From positions 504,513-515,841 of the forward strand of contig NVXN01000001.1 of NCBI GenBank assembly GCA_002733915.1: a stretch of DNA of 11,329 nucleotides, read 5' to 3'. Position numbers and translations under genes: made by a program. The notes beneath the pieces are model-generated. The model was given only the letters and a program-made list of their open reading frames with translations. It made no database searches and was not told where the DNA came from. This document shows positions 1-6,749 of this stretch, piece by piece (positions within the stretch are counted from its first letter, which is position 1; every line of letters begins with the position of its first letter). This DNA comes from Aequorivita sp. GTDB lineage: Bacteria > Bacteroidota > Bacteroidia > Flavobacteriales > Flavobacteriaceae.

Positions 1-1
1 T

Positions 2-1528
2 TATGTAATGGTTCCTTATAGCAAAATTGCGGATGAGGAGGTAAAAGTTTCTGATGAAGAAATAAAAAAGTATGTTGCCGCACATCCTAATGAATATGAA
101 GTTGAGGCACAGGCTGACATTCAATATGTATTCTTTTCTGAAGAACCATCAGAATCAGACATTGAAGAAGCAAAAACTGAAACTGCTGCTTTGCTAAATA
201 ACAAGGTAGAGTTCAACCAAGACACCAAAAGCAATGATACCATTGCCGGTTTCAGAAACACAACAGATTATGAAGAGTTTGTAAACGCAAACTCTGACGT
301 TCCTTACTACGACCGTTGGATGTTTAAGGACGAACTGCCCCAAACAGTTGCAGACACCCTGATCAATCTGAACGAAGGCGCAATATACGGACCTTATAAG
401 GTTGACAATTCATTCTACCTTTCCAAAGTTTTGGAAACCAAAAAAATGCCTGATTCTGCTGAATCAAAGCATATTTTAATTCGCTATGTCGGAACTTTAA
501 GAGCTCCCGAAACTATTACAAAAACCAAGGAAGAGGCTCAAAAATTAGCCGATAGTATTTTGGGCGTGTTGAAAAAAGACAAGTCTAAATTTGCGGAGCT
601 TGCAACCGAATTTTCTGATGACAGTTCAAAAGATAACGGAGGTGAGTTAGGAAACTCCACACCTGGAAGAATGGTACCGGCTTTTGACAAATTCATTTTC
701 AACAATCCTACAGGAACCATTGGTCTTATAGAAACTGATTTCGGTTATCACATTGTGGAAGTAGGAAAACAGTCTGAGCCCAAAAAAGCAATAAAGCTTG
801 CTACTGTTGTTAAAGAAATAGAGGCTTCAGATAAAACAATGAATGATGTTTTTTCAAAAGCTTCTAAGTTTGAAGTAGCCTTACAGGATGGCGATTTTTC
901 AGAATTGGCAAAAGCACAGAATCTGGAAGTAAAGCCCGTAAATAATCTTGGAAAGATGGAGGCCAATATTCCCGGTATTGGCGCTAATCGCCCTATAGTT
1001 AATTGGGCTTTTGAAGATGACACAAAAGTTGGTGACATAAAACGATTCAGTATTCCGGAAGGATATATAATAGCTGAACTTACGCGTAAAAATGAAAAAG
1101 GATTAATGAGTGTTGAGCAAGCTTCGGCTACAGTAAAACCGATCCTTTTAAATGAGAAAAAAGCCAAGAAAATACGTGAGTCTATATCTGGAAATACCCT
1201 TGAGGAAATTGCCAAAAACCAAAATGTAAGCGTGCAAACAGCCACAGGCGTTACAATGGCAAACCCTATGATCGGCGCAACGAGCGAACCGAAAGTAGTG
1301 GGCGCAGCTTTTGGAACAAAACCCGGCCAGACTACTAGTCTGATTGATGGTAAAAACGGCGTTTATAAAGTTAAGACTACTGCTTTCAATCCAGCTCCGA
1401 AAATGGAATCTTACGTAAATTATGCTAACCAATTGAGTACCAAAGCCGCTCCTGCTTCACAAAATGCTGTTTACAATGCATTAAAGAAGAAAGCAGATAT
1501 TGAAGATAATCGTGCTACTTTTTATTAA
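2..1528 (+). CDS. PpiD/SurA-like peptidylprolyl isomerase (3' part, 5' truncated by window)
   Basis: Periplasmic, membrane-anchored foldase that catalyses prolyl cis/trans isomerisation and chaperones proteins leaving the Sec translocon. The reading frame is open to the left edge (Tyr-Val precede the first visible Met at base 8), so that Met is internal and the real start, with the expected N-terminal membrane anchor and SurA-like chaperone region, lies outside. About 508 residues are visible. A parvulin (PF00639-type) rotamase domain lies at roughly residues 153-253 counted from base 8, with the typical ESKHILI opening, FAELATEFSDD, a GGELG turn, and the closing TDFGYHIVEV. A second, divergent rotamase-like or chaperone region follows to the C-terminus, as in other Bacteroidota PpiD proteins. 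The frame stops with TAA at 1526-1528 and is followed by a strong terminator, so this is the last gene of its transcript. Family assignment is firm; which of the PpiD paralogues it is cannot be told. Confidence 0.9.
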   Translation, partial: YVMVPYSKIADEEVKVSDEEIKKYVAAHPNEYEVEAQADIQYVFFSEEPSESDIEEAKTETAALLNNKVEFNQDTKSNDTIAGFRNTTDYEEFVNANSDVPYYDRWMFKDELPQTVADTLINLNEGAIYGPYKVDNSFYLSKVLETKKMPDSAESKHILIRYVGTLRAPETITKTKEEAQKLADSILGVLKKDKSKFAELATEFSDDSSKDNGGELGNSTPGRMVPAFDKFIFNNPTGTIGLIETDFGYHIVEVGKQSEPKKAIKLATVVKEIEASDKTMNDVFSKASKFEVALQDGDFSELAKAQNLEVKPVNNLGKMEANIPGIGANRPIVNWAFEDDTKVGDIKRFSIPEGYIIAELTRKNEKGLMSVEQASATVKPILLNEKKAKKIRESISGNTLEEIAKNQNVSVQTATGVTMANPMIGATSEPKVVGAAFGTKPGQTTSLIDGKNGVYKVKTTAFNPAPKMESYVNYANQLSTKAAPASQNAVYNALKKKADIEDNRATFY

Positions 1529-1550
1529 TTGAAAAGCATACAAATATATC

Positions 1551-1590
1551 AAAGCCCTGTTACAAAGTTTGTAACAGGGCTTTTTCTTTA
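1551..1590 (+). terminator. Rho-independent terminator of the PpiD-like gene
   Basis: Perfect inverted repeat: arms 1551-1566 and 1568-1583 (AAAGCCCTGTTACAAA and its complement) around base 1567. In RNA the realistic stem is about 13 bp (1551-1563 with 1571-1583) with a 7-base loop. It runs into TTTTTCTTT on the + strand, beginning 23 bases after the stop codon. The reverse direction lacks a comparable U-tract, so it should act mainly on + strand transcripts. Confidence 0.93.
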
Positions 1591-1665
1591 AAACTGTATG
1601 TTAGAATACTTAAAAAAACCGAAAATATCCTTTATTTTTAAAGAGTTTTTATCAGAATAGACAAA

Positions 1666-2571
1666 ATGGACAATACAGAAATTATAAAAGCAATTGAAGA
1701 GAAATATAAAAACTTGGGCGAAAATCCCGAAACCTACCTCAAGGGACTTTTACAGGCAAAACCCATAACCTATTGGGATTATATTCAAGTGGACACCTTG
1801 CTTTCACTCCAAAAAACAAGAACTGATTTTAAGGATGAAGAAATATTCGTGATGTACCATCAGGTAACAGAACTTACCCTAAAAATGATGATCCACGAAA
1901 TAAAACAACTTTCTGAGGGTGAAAACCTTTCAGAGGATATTTGGTTGACAAAACTTGATCGTTTAAAAAGATACACCCGAATGCTCATCGCCAGTTTCGA
2001 TATTATGAAAGATGGCATGAGCTATGAAGATTATAACACCTTCCGTTCTACCCTAACCCCTGCTAGCGGTTTTCAGAGCGCACAGTTCAGAATATTGGAA
2101 CTTTACAGTACCCGGCTTGAAAATTTAATCAATTCCGAAGGAAAGGAAAGGTTACCGCGAAACCCCACACTTGATGATTACTTCACACATATTTATTGGA
2201 AGGACGCCGGTCTGAACAGAAAAACTGGAAAAATGACACTCACCCTTCAGCTTTTCATCAAAAAATATGAAGCAGATTTCAAAGCACTGGCTGAAAATTT
2301 AAAAGGAAAAACGCTGGAAGAACGAGTGGCCCAAATGGAAAACCCTTCCGAAGAATTAAAAGAAAAGTTGCAACAGTTTGATCATTTTTACAACGTCGCT
2401 TGGCCTATGGTACATTTAGATACCGCACAGCATTATTTAAACAGCAAAGGGGAAAATAAAACCGCAACGGGCGGTTCGGAATGGAAAAAATACCTACATC
2501 CAAAATACCAACAGCGTAAATTCTTCCCTACACTTTGGACCGATGAAGAAATTGCCAACTGGGGCGAATAA
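1666..2571 (+). CDS. kynA: Tryptophan 2,3-dioxygenase family protein
   Basis: Heme enzyme that opens the indole ring of L-tryptophan with O2 to give N-formylkynurenine, the first step of the kynurenine route; cytosolic. It is 301 residues, a normal length. Visible family signatures: FVMYHQVTEL at 61-70, whose Phe61 and His65 match the substrate-pocket Phe and catalytic-site His of characterised enzymes; YNTFR at 123-127, with Tyr123 and Arg127 matching the substrate carboxylate-binding pair; PASGFQSAQFR at 132-142; and the C-terminal heme region, where Trp246-xxx-His250 aligns with the proximal heme ligand and ATGG at 267-270 with the conserved TGG loop. Between ligand and loop there are about four extra residues (around ENKT, 263-266) compared with human and Xanthomonas enzymes. 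The ATG at 1666 is chosen because the family's N-terminal helix begins just after it. It follows a terminator, so it starts its own transcript, and the DUF488 gene lies 21 bases downstream. No other kynurenine-pathway gene is in the window. Confidence 0.9.
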   Translation: MDNTEIIKAIEEKYKNLGENPETYLKGLLQAKPITYWDYIQVDTLLSLQKTRTDFKDEEIFVMYHQVTELTLKMMIHEIKQLSEGENLSEDIWLTKLDRLKRYTRMLIASFDIMKDGMSYEDYNTFRSTLTPASGFQSAQFRILELYSTRLENLINSEGKERLPRNPTLDDYFTHIYWKDAGLNRKTGKMTLTLQLFIKKYEADFKALAENLKGKTLEERVAQMENPSEELKEKLQQFDHFYNVAWPMVHLDTAQHYLNSKGENKTATGGSEWKKYLHPKYQQRKFFPTLWTDEEIANWGE

Positions 2572-2592
2572 TCTTTTGGAATTTGTGAAATT

Positions 2593-2940
2593 ATGGACAT
2601 TCAAACAAAACGTATTTACGAAAAACCAGCCAACCGTGATGGTACAAGGATTTTGGTAGATCGTGTTTGGCCACGTGGCGTAAGCAAGGAAGATGCAAAA
2701 CTGGACGAATGGATGAAGGAAATCGCCCCTTCAACGGATCTTCGAAAATGGTTTGACCACGAAGAAAAACGATTTGATGATTTCTCAAAAAAATATAAAA
2801 AAGAACTTGAAGGCCATTCAAAACTGGTACAACAACTGTTGGAAAAAGCAAAAGATAAACGCCTCACACTTCTCTATGGGGCAAAGGATGAAAAACACAA
2901 CCAAGCCATGGTTCTAAAAAATTATCTGGAAAACCAGTAA
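2593..2940 (+). CDS. DUF488 family protein (YeaO-like)
   Basis: Small cytosolic protein of 115 residues belonging to DUF488 (PF04343); its biochemical role is not established. The family hallmark is clear: VDRVWPRGVSKEDAKLDEW at residues 22-40, then WMKEIAPST, the WFDHEEKRFDDF segment at about 53-64, and the C-terminal LLYGAKDEKHNQA at about 93-105. Length is typical of the short YeaO branch. The start at 2593 lies 21 bases after the dioxygenase stop, so the two are probably cotranscribed, but pairing a tryptophan oxygenase with DUF488 does not itself suggest a shared job. No signal peptide or membrane segment is visible. Confidence 0.87.
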   Translation: MDIQTKRIYEKPANRDGTRILVDRVWPRGVSKEDAKLDEWMKEIAPSTDLRKWFDHEEKRFDDFSKKYKKELEGHSKLVQQLLEKAKDKRLTLLYGAKDEKHNQAMVLKNYLENQ

Positions 2941-3002
2941 ATTCCTCTTATTTAAACCTTTTGATTATTTTTAAGATAACTAACCAATTATTGAAAATTA
3001 GC

Positions 3003-3755
3003 ATGAAATATCTAATTGCGCTTTTCTTCATTTGCTTTTCATTTACTGCAAAATCCCAAATACTCAATGCCGAATCGCTTCGGAAAGTAACTGATACGTC
3101 TGGCTTTTCAGGTTCTGTAAGTCTTGGCTTTTCGTTGAAACGCGATGTAAATGACTATTTCGCCTTTAGCAGCAGTACACACCTACAATACAAAATGAAT
3201 AAGCATTTGGTACTGTTGAAGAATGATATTGAATTAAAAAACATTGAAGGCAACAAATTTGAGAATGCGGGAATAACCCATCTTCGCTATAACTATAGGT
3301 TTCATCCTAGAATAGCATGGGAGGTTTTTGGGCAAGCGCAGTATAACAAAGTTTCAAAAATAGATTTTAGGGGACTCGTTGGAACGGGACCGCGCTTTAA
3401 ACTAACTACTTCAGAAAATTATAAATTCTATTTGGGAACGCATATAATGTATGAACAAGAGGAGCTCAGCGATGGTGTAACACCGCTTCAACGCGATTTT
3501 AGGAGCACTTCCTACCTTTCCTTCAGTTTGTACCCAACCGAAACCATAAGCCTTGTAAGTACTACTTATTATCAACCTAAACTTAAAGACTTTGGAGATT
3601 ATCGTGTATCAAACCAAAGTTCACTGCTTATTGATTTATTTAAAAACTTTGACTTCAAAACCACTTACACATTTATATATGATGAAACCCCCGCTCTTGG
3701 CATTCCAAACTCACAGTACAATCTGGAAAGTGGTTTTGTTTATTCTTTTGATTAA
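3003..3755 (+). CDS. Exported DUF481-type outer-membrane beta-barrel protein
   Basis: Predicted secreted protein of 250 residues. I place the start at 3003 rather than at the in-frame ATG-like codon at 2961, because 3003 opens a clean signal peptide: Met-Lys-Tyr, a hydrophobic stretch LIALFFICFSF, and a cleavage-like site after AKSQ (about residue 19). The 14 upstream residues would bury it. The mature part has alternating polar and aromatic strand-like segments with short turns (for example LGFSLKRDVND, THLQYKMNKH, THLRYNYRFHP, WEVFGQAQYNK, YKFYLGTHIMYEQ) and ends in an aromatic-rich strand, LESGFVYSFD, as expected for a barrel inserted by BamA. The strand pattern resembles DUF481 proteins of Bacteroidota. 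Function is unknown; it is not clearly linked to the arsenic genes that start 110 bases downstream. Confidence 0.75.
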   Translation: MKYLIALFFICFSFTAKSQILNAESLRKVTDTSGFSGSVSLGFSLKRDVNDYFAFSSSTHLQYKMNKHLVLLKNDIELKNIEGNKFENAGITHLRYNYRFHPRIAWEVFGQAQYNKVSKIDFRGLVGTGPRFKLTTSENYKFYLGTHIMYEQEELSDGVTPLQRDFRSTSYLSFSLYPTETISLVSTTYYQPKLKDFGDYRVSNQSSLLIDLFKNFDFKTTYTFIYDETPALGIPNSQYNLESGFVYSFD

Positions 3756-3783
3756 ATTGTTAAACTTTCGTAAGCATGCCTCT

Positions 3784-3816
3784 TTGTGAAAGACTACTTG
3801 CCTATATTTACCTTTA
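3784..3816 (+). promoter_or_regulatory. Candidate Bacteroidota-type promoter for the arsenosugar operon
   Basis: TTG at 3784-3786 and TACCTTTA at 3809-3816, separated by 22 bases. This resembles the Bacteroidota -33 TTG and -7 TAnnTTTG boxes with one mismatch in the last base. It lies in the only sizeable gap (3756-3865) before the first gene of the cluster and would start transcription about 40 bases ahead of the ATG at 3866. This is pattern matching only. I found no convincing ArsR-type dyad beside it. Confidence 0.35.
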
Positions 3817-3865
3817 TTGAAAACCAAAACACCTAAAATTTCGTACTTATATATAAAGCACTCCT

Positions 3866-4204
3866 ATGGCCTCACAAAATTATTATGACCCTGCAGATTT
3901 AAAAAAATTCGGAAATATCACAGAATGGAGCAAAGAGCTCGGTGAAAAATTTTTTGAATATTACGGAAAAGTCTTTGAAGAAGGCGCACTATCTGCCCGT
4001 GAAAAATCACTCATTGCCCTTGCCGTTGCCCATACTGAAATGTGCCCTTATTGCATTGATGCCTATTCAAAGGACGGACTACAACGTGGAATTACCAAAG
4101 AAGAAATGATGGAAGCAGTTCACGTAGGAGCAGCTATTAAAAGTGGAGCCAGCTTGGTGCACGGCGTACAAATGATGAATAAAGTGAACAAACTTGAAAT
4201 GTAA
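3866..4204 (+). CDS. Arsenosugar biosynthesis-associated peroxidase-like protein (AhpD/CMD fold)
   Basis: Small all-helical protein of 112 residues of the carboxymuconolactone decarboxylase/AhpD superfamily, matching the subgroup annotated as arsenosugar biosynthesis-associated peroxidase-like. The core reads LSAREKSLIALAVAHTE, then the redox pair Cys60-Pro-Tyr-Cys63, then MMEAVHVGAAIKSGASLVHG at about 81-100. In classical AhpD the second Cys is followed four residues later by a proton-relay His (CxxCxxxH); here that place is Tyr67, which may explain why the subgroup is only peroxidase-like. A role in reducing arsenic(V) or thiol intermediates of the pathway is plausible but is inference from context. 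It is the first gene of the run; the 56-residue ORF begins 12 bases downstream and arsS after that. No signal peptide, so cytosolic. Confidence 0.85.
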   Translation: MASQNYYDPADLKKFGNITEWSKELGEKFFEYYGKVFEEGALSAREKSLIALAVAHTEMCPYCIDAYSKDGLQRGITKEEMMEAVHVGAAIKSGASLVHGVQMMNKVNKLEM

Positions 4205-4216
4205 AATAGAACAGCT

Positions 4217-4387
4217 ATGAAAAACAAAATCAATTTCACCCTTCTATCCCTAGGTCTGTTTGTAAATGCAGCAACATTTATACTTACACAATACATCAAC
4301 CTTTCCGATTTTTTAAAGGGAGGTTTATTCGGAATTGGTATTGGTTTGATGCTCATGTCCTTTCTCAAGAAAAGACAAACTGCTTAA
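4217..4387 (+). CDS. Small two-helix membrane protein in the arsenosugar cluster
   Basis: A 56-residue ORF, ATG at 4217 and TAA at 4385-4387, filling the space between the AhpD-like gene and arsS. It begins MKNKINF, has a first hydrophobic helix at about residues 7-22 (FTLLSLGLFVNAATFIL), a short polar linker with TQYINLSDF, a Gly-rich second helix at about 33-50 (GLFGIGIGLMLMSFL), and a basic tail KKRQTA. Both termini are Lys-rich, suggesting an in-in hairpin in the inner membrane. The 12-base gap upstream and 36-base gap downstream make cotranscription likely. I know of no function. A chance ORF is unlikely given the organised topology, the good fit between two genes, and the basic tail after the last helix. 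Confidence 0.7.
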   Translation: MKNKINFTLLSLGLFVNAATFILTQYINLSDFLKGGLFGIGIGLMLMSFLKKRQTA

Positions 4388-4423
4388 AATCATTCTCCCG
4401 AATTTTCATTCGAAAAAAATTAT

Positions 4424-5500
4424 ATGCTTAAGGAAAAAAAGAAAAAACAACAATCTCTTCATAAACGTCACAGTGATCTTGCTATCGCAAATAAACAGTT
4501 GGAAAAACTCTCCAACAGCATATTTGCCAATGGCGAGCTTCCTACTTTTTCACAAAAAATAAAGGAAACCGATCAGTTTCCGCTGCGACCGAAGAAACTT
4601 GAAATTCTTCAAATTAACGTTGGCTATATGTGCAATCAGGTTTGCGAGCATTGCCACGTAGATGCAGGCCCAGACCGAAAGGAGATAATGACGCGCGAAA
4701 CAATGGAGCAGTGTTTGGAGGTTATCCGAAACACGGGCGCCCATACGTTAGACTTAACTGGAGGCGCTCCCGAAATGAACCCAGATTTCCGTTGGTTTGT
4801 TGATGAGGCAAGCAAAGCCGGAATTAAAGATTTTATTGTGCGAAGTAACCTGACGATCATTCGCGCCAACAAAAAGTATTACGATTTACCCGCATTCTTT
4901 AAAAATCACAACGTACACGTAGTGAGCAGCATGCCGCACTGGACTCGTGGCAAAACCGACAAACAAAGAGGCGAAGGCGTTTTTGATCAGTCGATTAAAG
5001 CATTAAAAGAATTAAACGCTGTGGGTTACGGAATGCCGGACAGCGACCTGCGACTAGATTTGGTCTACAACCCAAGCGGCGCCTTTTTACCGGGTGATCA
5101 AGCCAGTATGGAAAAAGATTTCAAAAAAGCATTATTGGAAGATTTCGGAATACATTTCCACAACCTTTTCGCTATTACGAACTTGCCAATTTCCAGATTT
5201 TTGGACTATTTGATTGCTTCGGAAAATTACGAAGATTATATGTATTCCTTAGTGGATGCATACAACCCCGCAGCTGTTGCAAACGTTATGTGCCGCAATA
5301 CCATTTCGGTGAGTTGGGACGGTTATTTATACGATTGTGATTTCAACCAAATGCTGGAATTGAAAGTAGCGAGTAAAATTCAACATATTTCAGAATACAA
5401 CGAAGTTATCCTCAATGACCGAAAAATAATAATTAGCCAACATTGTTATGGTTGTACGGCAGGAGCAGGAAGCAGTTGCCAAGGCGCGACGGCAACATAA
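4424..5500 (+). CDS. arsS: Arsenosugar biosynthesis radical SAM protein ArsS
   Basis: Radical SAM enzyme that joins dimethylarsinous acid to the 5'-deoxyadenosyl group of SAM, giving 5'-deoxy-5'-dimethylarsinoyl-adenosine, the committed step of arsenosugar synthesis. It has 358 residues. The [4Fe-4S] motif is Cys70-xxx-Cys74-xx-Cys77 in YMCNQVCEHCHVDAGP; LDLTGGAPEMNP at 109-120 is the GGE-like SAM-contact strand; VRSNLTII follows. The C-terminal half carries the family's own Cys-rich region: an MCRN motif, then SWDGYLYDCDFNQ, and a tail HCYGCTAGAGSSCQG with Cys341, Cys344 and Cys352. The family includes selenocysteine members; all such positions here are Cys, and no in-frame TGA interrupts the gene. 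The lysine-rich N-terminus (residues 1-50) is upstream of the catalytic domain, so the exact start is uncertain. It lies in the same run as arsM and the glycosyltransferases, which supports the assignment. Confidence 0.94.
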   Translation: MLKEKKKKQQSLHKRHSDLAIANKQLEKLSNSIFANGELPTFSQKIKETDQFPLRPKKLEILQINVGYMCNQVCEHCHVDAGPDRKEIMTRETMEQCLEVIRNTGAHTLDLTGGAPEMNPDFRWFVDEASKAGIKDFIVRSNLTIIRANKKYYDLPAFFKNHNVHVVSSMPHWTRGKTDKQRGEGVFDQSIKALKELNAVGYGMPDSDLRLDLVYNPSGAFLPGDQASMEKDFKKALLEDFGIHFHNLFAITNLPISRFLDYLIASENYEDYMYSLVDAYNPAAVANVMCRNTISVSWDGYLYDCDFNQMLELKVASKIQHISEYNEVILNDRKIIISQHCYGCTAGAGSSCQGATAT

Positions 5501-5529
5501 ATACCGACTATTTTAGCTTAAACAATTTC

Positions 5530-6030
5530 ATGAAAACAATTTTTACATTCTTAGTTTGCTTGCTTTTTTCAGGTATGATGGTGGGTCAAAAGCCACTTGA
5601 TGAATTGTTGAAACAATACAACACCCAAAGTGTCCCTTACATTTCTGTTGAAGAATTGCGCATGTTTCAAATGAATGACACGGTCACAATATTGGATGCG
5701 CGAGAGCCCGAGGAATTTAATGTAAGCCACATACAGTCCGCAATAAATGTTGGATATAACAATTTTTCTTTAGAGGAAAAACAAATCCAAAAATTGAATA
5801 AATATATTCCCGTAATTGTATATTGCTCGGTTGGAATCCGTTCCGAAAAAATAGCCGAAAAATTGAAAAATGCTGGTTTTGATACCGTAAAAAATCTTTA
5901 CGGCGGTATCTTTGAATGGAAAAATAAAGACTATCCGGTTATTGATTCCACAGGAAAAGAAACTGAAAATGTGCACGCCTTTTCCAAACATTGGAGCAAA
6001 TATTTAACTGTCGGAAACCCTGTTTACTGA
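5530..6030 (+). CDS. Exported rhodanese-like protein
   Basis: Rhodanese-fold protein of 166 residues that probably carries or transfers sulfane sulfur, or binds arsenic oxyanion on the same loop. I take the start at 5530 because it opens a signal peptide (Met-Lys-Thr-Ile-Phe, hydrophobic FLVCLLFSGMM, cleavage near VGQ at 18-20); an extension from 5443 would overlap the end of arsS and destroy it. The domain covers residues 38-140: TILDAREPEEF at 53-63, HIQSAINV, and the active loop Cys99-Ser-Val-Gly-Ile-Arg104, a six-residue loop of sulfurtransferase type, then NLYGGIFEWK. The tail after 140 (ETENVHAFSKHWSKYL) is extra. Cys10 lies inside the signal helix without a proper lipobox. It sits between arsS (29 bases upstream) and the DUF2064 gene (23 bases downstream). 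An export signal on an otherwise cytosolic pathway is noteworthy. Confidence 0.87.
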   Translation: MKTIFTFLVCLLFSGMMVGQKPLDELLKQYNTQSVPYISVEELRMFQMNDTVTILDAREPEEFNVSHIQSAINVGYNNFSLEEKQIQKLNKYIPVIVYCSVGIRSEKIAEKLKNAGFDTVKNLYGGIFEWKNKDYPVIDSTGKETENVHAFSKHWSKYLTVGNPVY

Positions 6031-6053
6031 CACTAATTACTGATTACTGAAAA

Positions 6054-6746
6054 ATGGGCTTACTTTCCTCAAAACAAACTGACGGCGACAATGAAATGGC
6101 TTTCGATTTTCATTTCCCCACTTCAAAAAAGGCATTGCTAATTTTTACGCGAAACCCAGAATTGGGAAAAGTAAAAACGCGCTTGGCAAAATCGGTTGGT
6201 GATGAAAGCGCACTGAAAATTTATAAGTTTCTGCTGAAACATACAGTGGAAATCACAGAGAAATTAAATGTGGATAAATATGTTTTTTATTCAGAAAACA
6301 TGCATCGTGATGACATTTGGAATCCAGATATTTTCAGAAAAAAATTACAAACAGGAAATGATTTAGGTGAAAAGATGAAAAATGCCTTTTCGGAAATTTT
6401 CGACATGGGCTATGAAAAAGCAATCATCATTGGCAGTGATATGTTCGATTTAAGCAAAAATGATTTGGAAACTGCTTACGATGTGCTAGAAACAACTCCA
6501 TTCGTGATTGGCCCCGCGACCGACGGCGGTTATTATTTATTGGGAATGAAAGAATTAAATCCCGAAATATTTCAAAATAAAGATTGGGGAACTAGTAACG
6601 TTTTGGAAACTACGCTGAAAGATTTACCAAACGAAAAATATGTTCTGCTCGAAGAACGCAATGATGTTGATTATTTTGAAGACATTAAAGAGATTGACGC
6701 ATTTCAGCAATTTCTACCACCTTATTTAGACAAAAACTTTTTATAA
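6054..6746 (+). CDS. TIGR04282-type (DUF2064) arsenosugar biosynthesis glycosyltransferase
   Basis: Protein of 230 residues in the DUF2064 family, with the nucleotide-diphospho-sugar transferase fold, annotated in arsenosugar clusters as TIGR04282 glycosyltransferase. Visible motifs: LLIFTRNPELGKVKTRLAK at 28-46, the P-loop-like nucleotide-binding start; GNDLGEKM at about 101-108; IIIGSDMFDLS at 124-134, the position of the metal-binding Asp; and the strong GPATDGGYYLLG at 153-164. Its opening Gly-Lys-Val-Lys-Thr-Arg motif resembles nucleotidyltransferases such as CofC, so it may be a nucleotidyltransferase rather than a glycosyltransferase; this is my inference. ATG at 6054 is preferred because the first 25 residues run into the domain with no alternative start before Met15. 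The phosphorylase gene begins 3 bases after its stop, so translation is probably coupled. Confidence 0.88.
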   Translation: MGLLSSKQTDGDNEMAFDFHFPTSKKALLIFTRNPELGKVKTRLAKSVGDESALKIYKFLLKHTVEITEKLNVDKYVFYSENMHRDDIWNPDIFRKKLQTGNDLGEKMKNAFSEIFDMGYEKAIIIGSDMFDLSKNDLETAYDVLETTPFVIGPATDGGYYLLGMKELNPEIFQNKDWGTSNVLETTLKDLPNEKYVLLEERNDVDYFEDIKEIDAFQQFLPPYLDKNFL

Positions 6747-6749
6747 AAT

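Noticed and set aside
748..1245. Minus-strand ORF of 165 codons inside the PpiD-like gene
   Set aside because: It is antisense to a well-supported coding frame, has no recognisable domain, and its Ser/Phe-rich composition is typical of a mirror frame. The minus ORF at 1148-1432 is rejected for the same reason.
4399..4412. Hairpin CGAAT-TTTC-ATTCG ahead of arsS
   Set aside because: Only 5 bp, and followed by A's and not T's on the + strand, so not a terminator there; too short to call a regulatory structure.
5443..5529. Upstream extension of the rhodanese frame
   Set aside because: It overlaps the arsS tail and would place 29 unrelated residues ahead of a good signal peptide.
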